Shown: positions 33,518 to 41,905 of the stretch, one piece after another
Position numbering within the stretch: the stretch's first letter is position 1
Layout: every line of letters starts with the position of its first letter
Assembly: GCF_010634855.1 (NCBI RefSeq)
Contig: NZ_MWLQ01000001.1
Coordinates: 1-64,000 of the forward strand
Source of the DNA: Microbacterium sp. B35-30
Lineage (GTDB): Bacteria; Actinomycetota; Actinomycetes; Actinomycetales; Microbacteriaceae
DNA: 64,000 nt
Reading direction: 5' to 3'
Notes under the pieces: model-generated
Databases searched by the model: none
The model's input: only the letters and a program-made list of their open reading frames with translations
What the model was told of the DNA's origin: nothing
Made by a program: the position numbers and the translations under genes

Positions 33518-34738
33518 ATGACGTCCACTTCGCCCGCTGCGGGCACCCGAGCCACGCCCGGTGACCCCCGCGTCGTCCCCGTAGACACCGTTGCGCTCGA
33601 GAGTGCCATCACTGCCGCCCTGTCCACGATCCGGCGCAACATCGCGACCTTCGGCGGCGCCTACCCCGACGACACGACGGTGGACGACCGCTACCAGCAG
33701 CGTCCGGCCGAGGGCGGCATCCCGCTCGGCGGCAATCGCGGCTGGACCACGAGCTTCCGCACCGGGATGCTGTGGCTGGCGTGGGAGCTCACCGGCGACG
33801 AGGCGTACCGCGAGGCCGCGCTGGTCGACACGGCGGACTTCGAGCGTCGCGTGCGCGCCGAGGAGGACCTCGACACGCACGACCTCGGCTTCCTCTACAC
33901 GCTCTCGACGGTCGCCGCGTGGCGTCTGGCTGACGACGAGGATGCCCGCCAGGCGTCGCTGCTCGCCGCAGATCACCTGATGCGCCGCTTCCTGGAGCCC
34001 GCGGGCATCATCCAGGCATGGGGCGACCTGTCGGATCCTGCCCAGCGCGGCCGCACCATCATCGACAGCCTCATGAATATGCCGCTGCTGACATGGGCCC
34101 ACGAGCAGACCGGCGAGGAGCGCTTCGCCGACGCCGTCACGCGGCACACCGCGCAGCTGCGCGAGCACATCCTGCGCGAGGACGACTCCACCTTCCACAC
34201 CTTCTACTGGGATGCCGAGACCGGCGAGCCGCTCCGCGGGGCCACCGAGCAGGGCGCGTTCGACGAGTCGTGCTGGGCGCGCGGGCAGGCGTGGGGCATC
34301 TACGGATTCGCCATGAACTACGCGGTGACCGGCGACGAGCGGCTGCTCGAGGCATCCCGTCGCTGCACCGAGTACTTCGTGCGCCACCTGCCGTCCGACG
34401 AGGTGCCGTTCTGGGACCTCGTCTACACCGACGGCAGCGACGCCCCGCGCGACAGCTCGGCCGCTGCCATCGCGGTCTGCGGTCTGCTCGAGCTCGCCAA
34501 GGTCGAGACGGATCCCGACCGCGCGGCCGCATGGGCTGCCCGGGCGCACGGGATGCTCGCGTCGCTCATCGCCAACTACACGCCGGCGACGCCCGAGGAC
34601 TCGGATGCGCTCATCCTGCACTCGGTGTACGACCTCCCCAAGGACAACGGCGTCGACGAGGGCACGCTCTGGGGCGACTACTTCTACCTCGAGGCACTGA
34701 TGCGCGTCGTGCGCCCCGAGTGGAGGAAGTACTGGTGA
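33518..34738 (+). CDS. ugl: GH88 unsaturated glucuronyl hydrolase
   Basis: 406 residues, cytoplasmic, alpha6/alpha6 barrel. GH88 enzymes hydrate the C4-C5 double bond of unsaturated uronic acid at the non-reducing end of lyase products, releasing a keto-uronate. Both family aspartates are visible: Asp122 in THDLGFLYTLS and Asp183 in IIDSLMNMPLL, with QAWGD and CWARGQAWGIYG also typical. The ATG at 33518 follows GAAGGATT. It directly links the heparinase-like lyase to the KduI/KduD steps. Confidence 0.93.
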   Translation: MTSTSPAAGTRATPGDPRVVPVDTVALESAITAALSTIRRNIATFGGAYPDDTTVDDRYQQRPAEGGIPLGGNRGWTTSFRTGMLWLAWELTGDEAYREAALVDTADFERRVRAEEDLDTHDLGFLYTLSTVAAWRLADDEDARQASLLAADHLMRRFLEPAGIIQAWGDLSDPAQRGRTIIDSLMNMPLLTWAHEQTGEERFADAVTRHTAQLREHILREDDSTFHTFYWDAETGEPLRGATEQGAFDESCWARGQAWGIYGFAMNYAVTGDERLLEASRRCTEYFVRHLPSDEVPFWDLVYTDGSDAPRDSSAAAIAVCGLLELAKVETDPDRAAAWAARAHGMLASLIANYTPATPEDSDALILHSVYDLPKDNGVDEGTLWGDYFYLEALMRVVRPEWRKYW

Positions 34739-35646
34739 GACTCGTCACGTACGCCGGTGCAGACGGTGCCGCGCGCGCCGGTGCCGTGGTCGCCGGTGCC
34801 GACGGCGACCGGGTGCTCGATCTCGGCGGGCTCGCAGGCTCCGTCGTGGAACTGCTGACGGATGCCGCGGCCCTGGCGGCTGCGCGCGCGCAGGTCGCGG
34901 CGGCCGAGCACGCGACCGGTGAGGCGGGCGGACTGGCTGCGCTCGACGCAGCGGTGCTCCTCGCCCCGGTGACTCCGGGCAAGATCCTCTGCCTGGGCTA
35001 CAACTACCGTGGGCACGTGCCCGACGGCGTCGACCCCACAGCGAACGATCCCGAGTACCCGGATGTGTTCGTGAAGACGCCGAACACGCTCGCCGGCCCG
35101 AACGAGCCGGTCGTGATTCCGCCGGGTGCGACCGACGTCGACTACGAGGGCGAGGTGGCTGTCGTCATCGGACGCCGTGCGCAGCGGGTCGCGCTGGCGG
35201 ACGCCCTCGACCACGTCGGCGGGTACACGATCCTCAACGACGTGTCGGACCGCGCGTGGCAGCGTCGGCAGAGCCAGTGGGCGCTCGGCAAGTGCTCGGA
35301 CGGGTTCGCGCCACTGGGCCCGTGGGTCGTCACACCCGACGAGGTCGGCGATCCGCAGGACCTCCTCGTGGAGGTGGTGCGCGACGGCGTCGTGACGGTG
35401 TCGCAGTCCACCTCGACCACGATCTTCAGCGTGGCGTACGTCATCCACCACCTCAGCCAGGTGCTGACGCTCGAGCCGGGCGATGTCGTCTCGACCGGCA
35501 CACCGCAGAAGCTGCCCGCCGCCCAGGACGCCCACCGACCGCTCGCCGACGGCGACGCCGTCACCGTGCGCATCTCGCGCCTCGGCGAGCTCACCACGCG
35601 CTTCGCTCGCTCAACGACCGGTGACAACACAGGAGACAACGCATGA
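34735..35646 (+). CDS. Fumarylacetoacetate-hydrolase-family protein
   Basis: 303 residues. It has the FAH C-terminal catalytic fold: LCLGYNYRGH, PDVFVKTPNT, metal-binding DYEGEVAVVIG, YTILNDVSDRAWQ and VVSTGTPQ. FAH-family members hydrolyse or decarboxylate diketo acids, including 2,4-diketo-3-deoxy sugar acids. It is not part of the textbook Kdu pathway, so its reaction here is unknown. The GTG overlaps the GH88 stop (GTGA) and its own stop overlaps the kduD ATG (ATGA), so it is tightly coupled. The last 14 residues come from a partial REP-like sequence (35604-35625). Confidence 0.88.
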   Translation: MRLVTYAGADGAARAGAVVAGADGDRVLDLGGLAGSVVELLTDAAALAAARAQVAAAEHATGEAGGLAALDAAVLLAPVTPGKILCLGYNYRGHVPDGVDPTANDPEYPDVFVKTPNTLAGPNEPVVIPPGATDVDYEGEVAVVIGRRAQRVALADALDHVGGYTILNDVSDRAWQRRQSQWALGKCSDGFAPLGPWVVTPDEVGDPQDLLVEVVRDGVVTVSQSTSTTIFSVAYVIHHLSQVLTLEPGDVVSTGTPQKLPAAQDAHRPLADGDAVTVRISRLGELTTRFARSTTGDNTGDNA

Positions 35647-36407
35647 TCCTCGATTCGTTCCGCCTCGACGGCAAGGTCGCGCTCGTCACCGGCTCGAGCC
35701 GTGGCCTCGGCCAGGGGGCCGCCGTCGCGCTCGCAGAGGCGGGCGCCGACGTCGCGCTCCTCGACCGTGGCGATGCATCGGCGACCGCCGACCTCATCGC
35801 CGCGACCGGCCGCCGCGTCCACCGCGTGCAGCGCGACCTCGTGTCGGCGTCGGCCGCCGAGCTCGCGTCGGCGGTCGACGAGGTGATCGCCGAACTCGGC
35901 GGTCTCGACATCCTCGTCAACAACGCCGGCACCATCCGCCGCGCCCCCGCCGCGGAGTACCCGGCGGGGGACTGGGACGACGTGCTCGCGGTCAACCTCG
36001 ATGCCGTGTTCCACCTCTCGCAGGCCGCCGGACGCCACATGCTGGCGCAGGGGAGCGGACGCATCATCAACGTCGCGTCGATGCTCTCGTTCCAGGGCGG
36101 CATTCTCGTTCCGGCATATACCGCCTCCAAGCACGCCGTCGCCGGGCTCACCAAGGCCCTCGCCAACGAGTGGGCGGCCGCCGGCGTCACCGTCAACGCC
36201 GTCGCCCCCGGCTACATGGCGACCGACAACACCGCACCGTTGCGAGCCGACGAGGGCCGCGCCGCGTCGATCCTGTCGCGCATCCCCGCGGGACGGTGGG
36301 GCGAGGCATCCGATCTGCAGGGCGTCTTCGTCTTCCTCGCCTCGGACGCCGCCGCTTACGTGACCGGCGCCATCATCCCCGTCGACGGCGGCTGGCTCGT
36401 CCGCTGA
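35643..36407 (+). CDS. kduD: 2-dehydro-3-deoxy-D-gluconate 5-dehydrogenase (SDR)
   Basis: 254-residue short-chain dehydrogenase with NAD-binding TGSSRGLGQG, NNAG, catalytic Ser in NVASMLSFQGG and the YTASK Tyr/Lys pair. The KduD-like signature GYMATDNTAPLRAD follows. It reduces 2,5-diketo-3-deoxygluconate to 2-keto-3-deoxygluconate (KDG). It is coupled to the FAH-family gene by a four-base overlap and followed by kduI. Confidence 0.93.
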   Translation: MILDSFRLDGKVALVTGSSRGLGQGAAVALAEAGADVALLDRGDASATADLIAATGRRVHRVQRDLVSASAAELASAVDEVIAELGGLDILVNNAGTIRRAPAAEYPAGDWDDVLAVNLDAVFHLSQAAGRHMLAQGSGRIINVASMLSFQGGILVPAYTASKHAVAGLTKALANEWAAAGVTVNAVAPGYMATDNTAPLRADEGRAASILSRIPAGRWGEASDLQGVFVFLASDAAAYVTGAIIPVDGGWLVR

Positions 36408-36463
36408 CCCGCACCCACCGCCCGAGCAACCCAGACAGAACCGCGCAAGACCAGGAGAGAACC

Positions 36464-37312
36464 GTGACCCAGACGAACATCCCGCAGCGCTACGCGACCA
36501 ACCCCGCCCAGATCCCGGGCATGACCACGCAGGACCTGCGCGACACGTACCTCATCCCCGATGTCTTCGTGCCCGGCGAGATCCGCCTCACGTACACGCA
36601 CCACGATCGCATCGTGCTCGGCGGTGCCGTGCCCGCGGGTGGCGTCCTCGAGCTCGGCGGCTACCCCGAGATCCGCAGCGACTACTTCCTCGAACACCGC
36701 GAGGTCGGCATCATCAACGTCGGCGGCGCCGGCACGGTCACCGCCGACGGCGAGGTCTACACGCTCGTCAAGGGAGCCTGCCTGTACCTCGGCCGCGGCA
36801 TCCGTTCCGTGTCGTTCGCCGACGCGGACGGCGAGGAGTCGGGCGCCCAGTTCTACCTCTTCTCGGCACCGGCCCACACCGCCTACCCGGCCGCGCTCGT
36901 CTCGCCCGGCGAGGGCACGGTGCGCGAGCTCGGCGACCAGGTGACCTCGAACCGCCGCACGCTCAACCAGTACATCCATGAGAACGGCGTGAAGAGCTGC
37001 CAGATCGTCATGGGCGTCACCCAGCTGCACCCGGGCTCGATGTGGAACACCATGCCCGCGCACACGCACGACCGCCGCACCGAGTGCTACCTGTACTTCG
37101 ACCTGCCCGAGGACGCCCGCGTCATCCACCTCATGGGCGAGCGCGAAGAGACGCGTCACCTGGTGATCGCCGACCGTCAGGCAGTGATCTCGCCCTCGTG
37201 GTCGCTGCACTCCGGCGTCGGCACGTCGGCGTACACGTTCGTCTGGGCGATGGCGGGCGAGAACCAGGCCTTCGACGACATGGACGCCGCGCCCGTCACC
37301 GACCTGCGATGA
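36464..37312 (+). CDS. kduI: 5-dehydro-4-deoxy-D-glucuronate isomerase
   Basis: 282-residue cupin isomerase converting 5-keto-4-deoxyuronate to 2,5-diketo-3-deoxygluconate. The zinc site PAHTHDRRTECYLYF supplies the His-x-His and Glu ligands, and SLHSGVGT carries a further His. YIHENGVKSCQIVMGVT and HLMGEREETRHLVIAD are KduI hallmarks. The GTG start at 36464 follows AGGAGAGA. It acts between the GH88 product and KduD. Confidence 0.96.
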   Translation: MTQTNIPQRYATNPAQIPGMTTQDLRDTYLIPDVFVPGEIRLTYTHHDRIVLGGAVPAGGVLELGGYPEIRSDYFLEHREVGIINVGGAGTVTADGEVYTLVKGACLYLGRGIRSVSFADADGEESGAQFYLFSAPAHTAYPAALVSPGEGTVRELGDQVTSNRRTLNQYIHENGVKSCQIVMGVTQLHPGSMWNTMPAHTHDRRTECYLYFDLPEDARVIHLMGEREETRHLVIADRQAVISPSWSLHSGVGTSAYTFVWAMAGENQAFDDMDAAPVTDLR

Positions 37313-37414
37313 CGGACGCGGGCGTGCCACAGCGGGCGATGCCGGGGCCGGCGCGGCGCACGAGCGGGGGAGTGGAAGCGGTGAAGGATGCCGCGGCCTG
37401 ACTACGCTGGGGCG

Positions 37415-38353
37415 GTGCCCCTGACTCTGCTCGCGATCGGCGAGACGATGGCGATGGTCACGCCCGTCGTCGCGGCGCCCATCGCCGAGGCGGATGCGTT
37501 CCTCCTGGACGCGGGCGGCGCCGAGTCGAACGTCGCCGCGCACGTGGCCGCGTTCGGCCATCGGGCGGTGTGGTTCAGCCGCCTGGGCGACGACGCGCTC
37601 GGCCGCCGCATCGCGCGGCAGCTCACCGCGCGCGGCGTCGACGTCTCGCGCGTCGTGTTCGACGGCGCCCACCCCACCGGGCTGTACGTGAAGGATCCCG
37701 GCAACGGCGTCCTCTACTACCGACGGGGTTCCGCGGCTGCGCACCTCGATGCCGCCGATGCCGACGCCGTCTCGTTCGACGGCATCGACCTGCTGCACGT
37801 GTCGGGCATCACGGCGGCGATCTCGGCATCCGCCTCGTCCTTCCTCTCCCGCGTCCTGACGCGGGCGCGGGAGCACGGGGTGCCCGTGTCTTTCGACGTC
37901 AACCACCGCGCGCCGCTGTGGGACGCCGCCACCGCCGCCCCCGTGCTGCTCGAGCTCGCTCGTACAGCAGACATCGTGCTGGTCGGCCGCGACGAGGCCG
38001 AGACCCTGTGGGGCACCGCGACCGCGGCCGAGGTGCGCGCTCTCCTGCCGGAGGTCGCGGAGCTCATCGTCAAGGACGGCGACATCGGCGCGACCGCGTT
38101 CGTCGGCGACGCTGAGGTCTTCGAGCCGGCCCTGGTCGTCGAGGTCGTCGAACCCGTCGGCGCCGGCGACGCCTTCGCGGGGGGATACCTCGCTGGCCGC
38201 CTCTCCGGGGCCTCGGTGTCCGAACGGCTCCGCGCGGGCCACGAGCGCGCCGCGCGCACTCTGCAGACCACCACCGACTCGATCGACGAGCCGGCGTCGA
38301 CCGGCGACAGAGGCGGGGCGCCCGTCCCGCTCCCCGGCGCTCCGACGGTATGA
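37415..38353 (+). CDS. kdgK: 2-keto-3-deoxygluconate kinase (PfkB family)
   Basis: 312-residue ribokinase-fold sugar kinase. The N-terminal GGAESNVA motif, substrate-contacting YYRRGSAA, FDVNHR and the C-terminal GAGDAFAGGY anion-hole/base motif (Asp) are present. With KduD upstream and KDPG aldolase downstream, phosphorylation of KDG is the expected reaction. The GTG at 37415 is six bases after TACGCT (37403-37408), so kdgK probably has its own leaderless transcript as well as read-through from kduI. Confidence 0.92.
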   Translation: MPLTLLAIGETMAMVTPVVAAPIAEADAFLLDAGGAESNVAAHVAAFGHRAVWFSRLGDDALGRRIARQLTARGVDVSRVVFDGAHPTGLYVKDPGNGVLYYRRGSAAAHLDAADADAVSFDGIDLLHVSGITAAISASASSFLSRVLTRAREHGVPVSFDVNHRAPLWDAATAAPVLLELARTADIVLVGRDEAETLWGTATAAEVRALLPEVAELIVKDGDIGATAFVGDAEVFEPALVVEVVEPVGAGDAFAGGYLAGRLSGASVSERLRAGHERAARTLQTTTDSIDEPASTGDRGGAPVPLPGAPTV

Positions 38354-38375
38354 CCGGTCGGGGCGCGTCACGAAC

Positions 38376-38404
38376 GTTCGGGGCGCGCGCCGTCCGCCCC
38401 GAAC
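38376..38404. terminator. Hairpin between kdgK and the aldolase gene
   Basis: GTTCGGGGCG (38376-38385) pairs with CGCCCCGAAC (38395-38404), and a third copy of the arm (GCGCCCCGAAC) follows at about 38414-38424. It may be a partial terminator or a small dispersed repeat; the aldolase gene starts 60 bases later. Confidence 0.65.
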
Positions 38405-38464
38405 GCGCGCGGTGCGCCCCGAACTCGAGAAGATGACTGAACGCGACGAACGAAGGACTTCCGA

Positions 38465-39127
38465 ATGACCTCCCAGCCCTCCTCATCGACGAGCAGCGCG
38501 GATGCCGCGGCCCACGCCGCGTGGTTCGAGACGGCGTTCGCCGGCGCGCCGCTCATGGCGATCCTGCGCGGCATGGGCGTCGAGCGCTCGGTGCGCCTGT
38601 CCGAGACCGCGTGGGACCTCGGCATCGACTCCGTCGAGGTGCCGCTGCAGACCGACGAGGACGAGCGGGCGCTGCGCGCGGTCGTCGCAAAGGCTGCCAC
38701 CCGGGGCAAGAGCGTAGGAGCCGGCACGATCATCACGCCGGCGCAGGTGGCGCTGGCCACTGACGCCGGCGCGGCGTACCTCGTCTCGCCGGGTCTCGAC
38801 CCTGTCGTGGTGCGGGCGGCGCAGGATGCCGGCATCCCGATCCTCCCCGGCGTCGCGACGCCCAGCGAGGTGCAGCTGGCGGTCTCGCTCGGGCTCACGT
38901 GGCTCAAGGCGTTCCCGGCGACGTGGCTCGGCAGCGGCTGGTTCAAGCACATCCGCGGGCCGTTCCCTCAGGTGCGCTTCGTCGCCACCGGTGGGCTGGA
39001 CGCCTCGAACGTGGAGGAGTTCCTCGACGCCGGTGTCCGTGTCGCGGCGGTCGGTTCCGCCCTCGAAGACGCCTCGCAGCTCGAGCGTCTCGCCGAGGTG
39101 CTCCGCACCCGCGCGGCCGCCCGATGA
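38465..39127 (+). CDS. eda: KDPG aldolase (2-dehydro-3-deoxy-phosphogluconate aldolase)
   Basis: 220-residue class I aldolase giving pyruvate and glyceraldehyde-3-phosphate. Glu58 in SVEVPLQT and the Schiff-base Lys148 in LKAFPATW are in the expected positions, with GAGTIITPAQ and FVATGGLDASN. GAAGGACTTCCGA precedes the ATG. It completes the uronate route. It overlaps the GH35 start by four bases (ATGA). Confidence 0.94.
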   Translation: MTSQPSSSTSSADAAAHAAWFETAFAGAPLMAILRGMGVERSVRLSETAWDLGIDSVEVPLQTDEDERALRAVVAKAATRGKSVGAGTIITPAQVALATDAGAAYLVSPGLDPVVVRAAQDAGIPILPGVATPSEVQLAVSLGLTWLKAFPATWLGSGWFKHIRGPFPQVRFVATGGLDASNVEEFLDAGVRVAAVGSALEDASQLERLAEVLRTRAAAR

Positions 39128-41046
39128 CGGCGGTAGCCCCGCGCTCGTTCGCGATCGGCGAGTCCGACTTCCTCCTCGACGGCGAGCCCTTCCGCGTGCT
39201 CTCAGGTGCGCTGCACTATTTCCGCGTGCACCCCGGGCAGTGGGCCGACCGCATCCGCAAGGCACGGCTGATGGGCCTCAACACCATCGAGACGTATGTC
39301 GCGTGGAACGCGCATGAGCCGCGGCGCGGCGAATGGGATGCGACAGGCTGGAACGACCTGGGCGCCTTTCTCGACCTGGTCGCAGCCGAGGGGATGCACG
39401 CCATCGTCCGCCCGGGGCCCTATATATGCGCCGAATGGCATAACGGGGGCCTGCCGGTGTGGCTGACCGGGCTCGAGGGTGTCGGACTCCGTCGTTCCGA
39501 GCCGCTCTACCTCGCCGAGGTCACCGCTTACCTGGAGCGCGTCTACGAGATCGTGGCTCCGCGCCAGATCGACCGCGGCGGACCCGTCGTGCTCGTGCAG
39601 ATCGAGAACGAGTACGGCGCCTACGGCGACGACACCGCGTATCTCGAGCATCTGGTTCGCGTGACGAAGGATGCCGGCATCACGGTGCCGCTGACGACCA
39701 TCGACCAGCCGACCGATCAGATGCTGAGCGACGGCAGCGTCGAGGGCGTGCACCTCACCGGCTCATTCGGCTCGCGCGCCGCCGAGCGTCTCGCGACGCT
39801 GCGCCGTCACCAGCCCACCGGACCGCTGATGTGCGCCGAGTTCTGGGACGGCTGGTTCGACTGGTGGGGCAACGCCCATCACACGACGCCCGCGTCCGCG
39901 TCGGCCGCCGAGCTCGACGCACTGCTCGCGGCCGGGGCATCCGTGAACTTCTACATGTTCCACGGCGGCACCAACTACGGTCTCACCAACGGCGCGAACG
40001 ACAAGGGCCGGTACCTGCCGATCGTGACGTCCTACGATTACGACGCGCCGCTCGACGAGCGCGGCGACCCGACCGAGAAGTACTTCGCCTTCCGCGAGGT
40101 CATCGCCAAGTACGCGACGGTGCCCGACGAGGTGCCGGCGGTCACCGGCCCCGCACCGGTGTTCGAGGTCGCGCTCGAGTCGGCCGTGGCGCCGCCCACG
40201 CGGCCGGCGGCTCCGCTCGACCCGTCTCGGCCCCCGCAGCCGGAGGCCCCGCTCGACGCGCCAGCGGCGCGTAAAGGAGCAGCGGGAACTGCGAGTGGAG
40301 GGGCGGTGGGGACCGTGTCCCAGCCTGGGACGCCTCCGACCTTCGAGGAGCTGGGTCACCTCAGCGCCCTCGTCTCGTATGAGGCCGAGCTGCCCGACGG
40401 TCGCGGTGGCGTCCTGCGCTTCGGCGAGGTGCGAGACCACGCCTGGCTCTCTGTCGACGGTGTGCCGGTGGGCACGCTGTCGCGCACGCGCCACGAGGAT
40501 GCTCTCGTCGTGCCCGACGGGCGTCGGGTGCGCGTCCTCGTCGAGGAGCAGGGCCGCGTGAACTACGACGTCCGGCTGGGTGAGTCCAAGGGTCTGATCG
40601 GACCTGTCACCCTCGACGGTGTGGCGCTCACCGCCTGGACCGCGACGCCGATCGATGTCGCCGCGCTGGGTGCCGCGGCGGCAGTGTCCGCGACCACCGG
40701 AGCTGCCGGTCCTGCGGTCCCGGATGCGGCGTCGACCTTTGCGGCGAATGCGGCGTCGGCCGGGGCCGAACCCCGCGTCGGCCCGTTCCTGCGGCGAGGG
40801 TCGTTCTCGCTCCAGTCGCCCGCCGACCTGTTCCTCGACACGGCCGGGTGGGGCAAGGGCTATGCGCTCGTCAACGGCTTCCTCCTCGGCCGGTACTGGA
40901 GCAGCGGGCCGCAGCGGACGCTGTACGTGCCGGCGGCCGCCCTGCACGCGGGGGAGAACTCGCTGGTCGTGATCGAGCTGGATCGCGTCACCGACACGGT
41001 CGCCCGGTTCGTCGCCGAGCCGGACCTCGGCCCCCGGGAGGAGTAG
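39124..41046 (+). CDS. GH35 beta-galactosidase
   Basis: 640 residues, no signal peptide. The GH35 TIM barrel is clear: GALHYFRVHPGQWADRI, IETYVAWNAHEP, RPGPYICAEW, acid/base Glu163 in QIENEYGAYG and nucleophile Glu239 in CAEFWDGWFDWWG, plus FYMFHGGTNYG. A Pro/Ala-rich linker made of a dispersed repeat (40240-40322) joins it to two jelly-roll domains. It would trim beta-galactosyl residues from imported oligosaccharides. It is the last gene of the operon and coupled to eda by an ATGA overlap. Confidence 0.94.
   Translation: MTAVAPRSFAIGESDFLLDGEPFRVLSGALHYFRVHPGQWADRIRKARLMGLNTIETYVAWNAHEPRRGEWDATGWNDLGAFLDLVAAEGMHAIVRPGPYICAEWHNGGLPVWLTGLEGVGLRRSEPLYLAEVTAYLERVYEIVAPRQIDRGGPVVLVQIENEYGAYGDDTAYLEHLVRVTKDAGITVPLTTIDQPTDQMLSDGSVEGVHLTGSFGSRAAERLATLRRHQPTGPLMCAEFWDGWFDWWGNAHHTTPASASAAELDALLAAGASVNFYMFHGGTNYGLTNGANDKGRYLPIVTSYDYDAPLDERGDPTEKYFAFREVIAKYATVPDEVPAVTGPAPVFEVALESAVAPPTRPAAPLDPSRPPQPEAPLDAPAARKGAAGTASGGAVGTVSQPGTPPTFEELGHLSALVSYEAELPDGRGGVLRFGEVRDHAWLSVDGVPVGTLSRTRHEDALVVPDGRRVRVLVEEQGRVNYDVRLGESKGLIGPVTLDGVALTAWTATPIDVAALGAAAAVSATTGAAGPAVPDAASTFAANAASAGAEPRVGPFLRRGSFSLQSPADLFLDTAGWGKGYALVNGFLLGRYWSSGPQRTLYVPAAALHAGENSLVVIELDRVTDTVARFVAEPDLGPREE
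40240..40322 (-). repeat. Dispersed repeat embedded in the GH35 gene (copy B)
   Basis: Its reverse complement matches 28926-28990 (CGGTCCCCAC, CCCCTCCA, GCGCCGCTGGCGCGTCG, GCCTCCGG), plus an extra 25-bp segment. It is read in frame, in the opposite orientation to copy A, as an interdomain linker. Confidence 0.8.
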
Positions 41047-41245
41047 CCACCACGACCCGGCCGCCCGCTGTCCCGGTGGCACGACCGCACAAGTTCGGTC
41101 GTTAGCCATCTGGCGCAACTGCGTCCACTGGTTGATTGCGGCGGTGTCTCTGGGGCGAAGAGCACCAGCTCGCATTGACGCCCGCCGCCAGCCGAGGACG
41201 GTGCGGTGGGGTGCGGCCGCGGCCGCGGGTGCCCGCCTCGCGACG

Positions 41246-41788
41246 TCAGTTGCCCGTGTTGAGGGCGAGGATCGCCCGCTTCTCGGCGTCGGTGAGGTCG
41301 GACAAGGCGAGGACCTCCTGAAGTACAGGGGACTTGAGGGCGAGGTATCGCGCGATGTCCATCGCCGGGTCCCGGGCGAGTTCGGTCTTGATGGCGCCGT
41401 AGCGCTCACGGAGGTCTGCGCGCTCGCGCAGGATCGCGCGTACCGCGAGGTGGTTCCGCAGGTGCAGCGTGCCCTCTACGCAGATGTAGACGTTGCGTCG
41501 CGGATCATCGTCGGGGGCGGCCATCGCCTCCCGGTCGCTGACGCCGAGATCGCCGCGATGCGAGTAGCCGACGGCGACGAGTGCGGCGACCGCCGCCGCC
41601 ACATCTTCACGCCGCACGACCACATCGATGTCGATGACCGGCTTGGCCGCCAGCCCCGCCACCGATGTCGAGCCGACATGTTCGATCGAGAGCACCGGCA
41701 CGTGGGCCAGTGCCAGCCGCAGGTCCGCAGCCACACGGGCGAACTGCTCCGGCCAATCTTCGGAGTAGGGCACGACGGTGACAGTCAT
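41246..41788 (-). CDS. GrpB/DUF-type nucleotidyltransferase-like protein
   Basis: 180 residues of the GrpB (UPF0157) family, a nucleotidyltransferase-like fold. Motifs are PYSEDWPEQFARVAADL, IEHVGSTSVAGLAAKPVIDIDVVV, a nearly perfect family signature with the GS and DxD residues, and NVYICVEGTLHLRNHLAVRAILR. Biochemical function is unknown. The ATG at 41788 lies seven bases from CAGGCT (complement of 41796-41801), a weak leaderless-type -10. It is divergent from a sugar kinase gene. Confidence 0.88.
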   Translation of the reverse strand: MTVTVVPYSEDWPEQFARVAADLRLALAHVPVLSIEHVGSTSVAGLAAKPVIDIDVVVRREDVAAAVAALVAVGYSHRGDLGVSDREAMAAPDDDPRRNVYICVEGTLHLRNHLAVRAILRERADLRERYGAIKTELARDPAMDIARYLALKSPVLQEVLALSDLTDAEKRAILALNTGN

Positions 41789-41861
41789 GCCGACCAGCCT
41801 GGCATCTCGATCCGCAACAAGCGTGCTGCCGGCAAGCGGCCGGTACCAGGACTGCGCGTTG

Positions 41862-41875
41862 TGCAAGCGCTTACA
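41862..41875. promoter_or_regulatory. LacI/cre-type operator upstream of the PfkB kinase
   Basis: TGCAAGCGCTTACA fits the LacI-family operator pattern TGnAAnCGnTTnCA, with the central AAGCGCTT palindrome. It lies 30 bases before the kinase ATG at 41906 and in the divergent gap with the GrpB-like gene. No classical LacI gene is nearby, so the regulator is encoded elsewhere. Confidence 0.75.
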
Positions 41876-41905
41876 TACGCAGCCGGAAGCTGGTTTACTG
41901 AGCGG

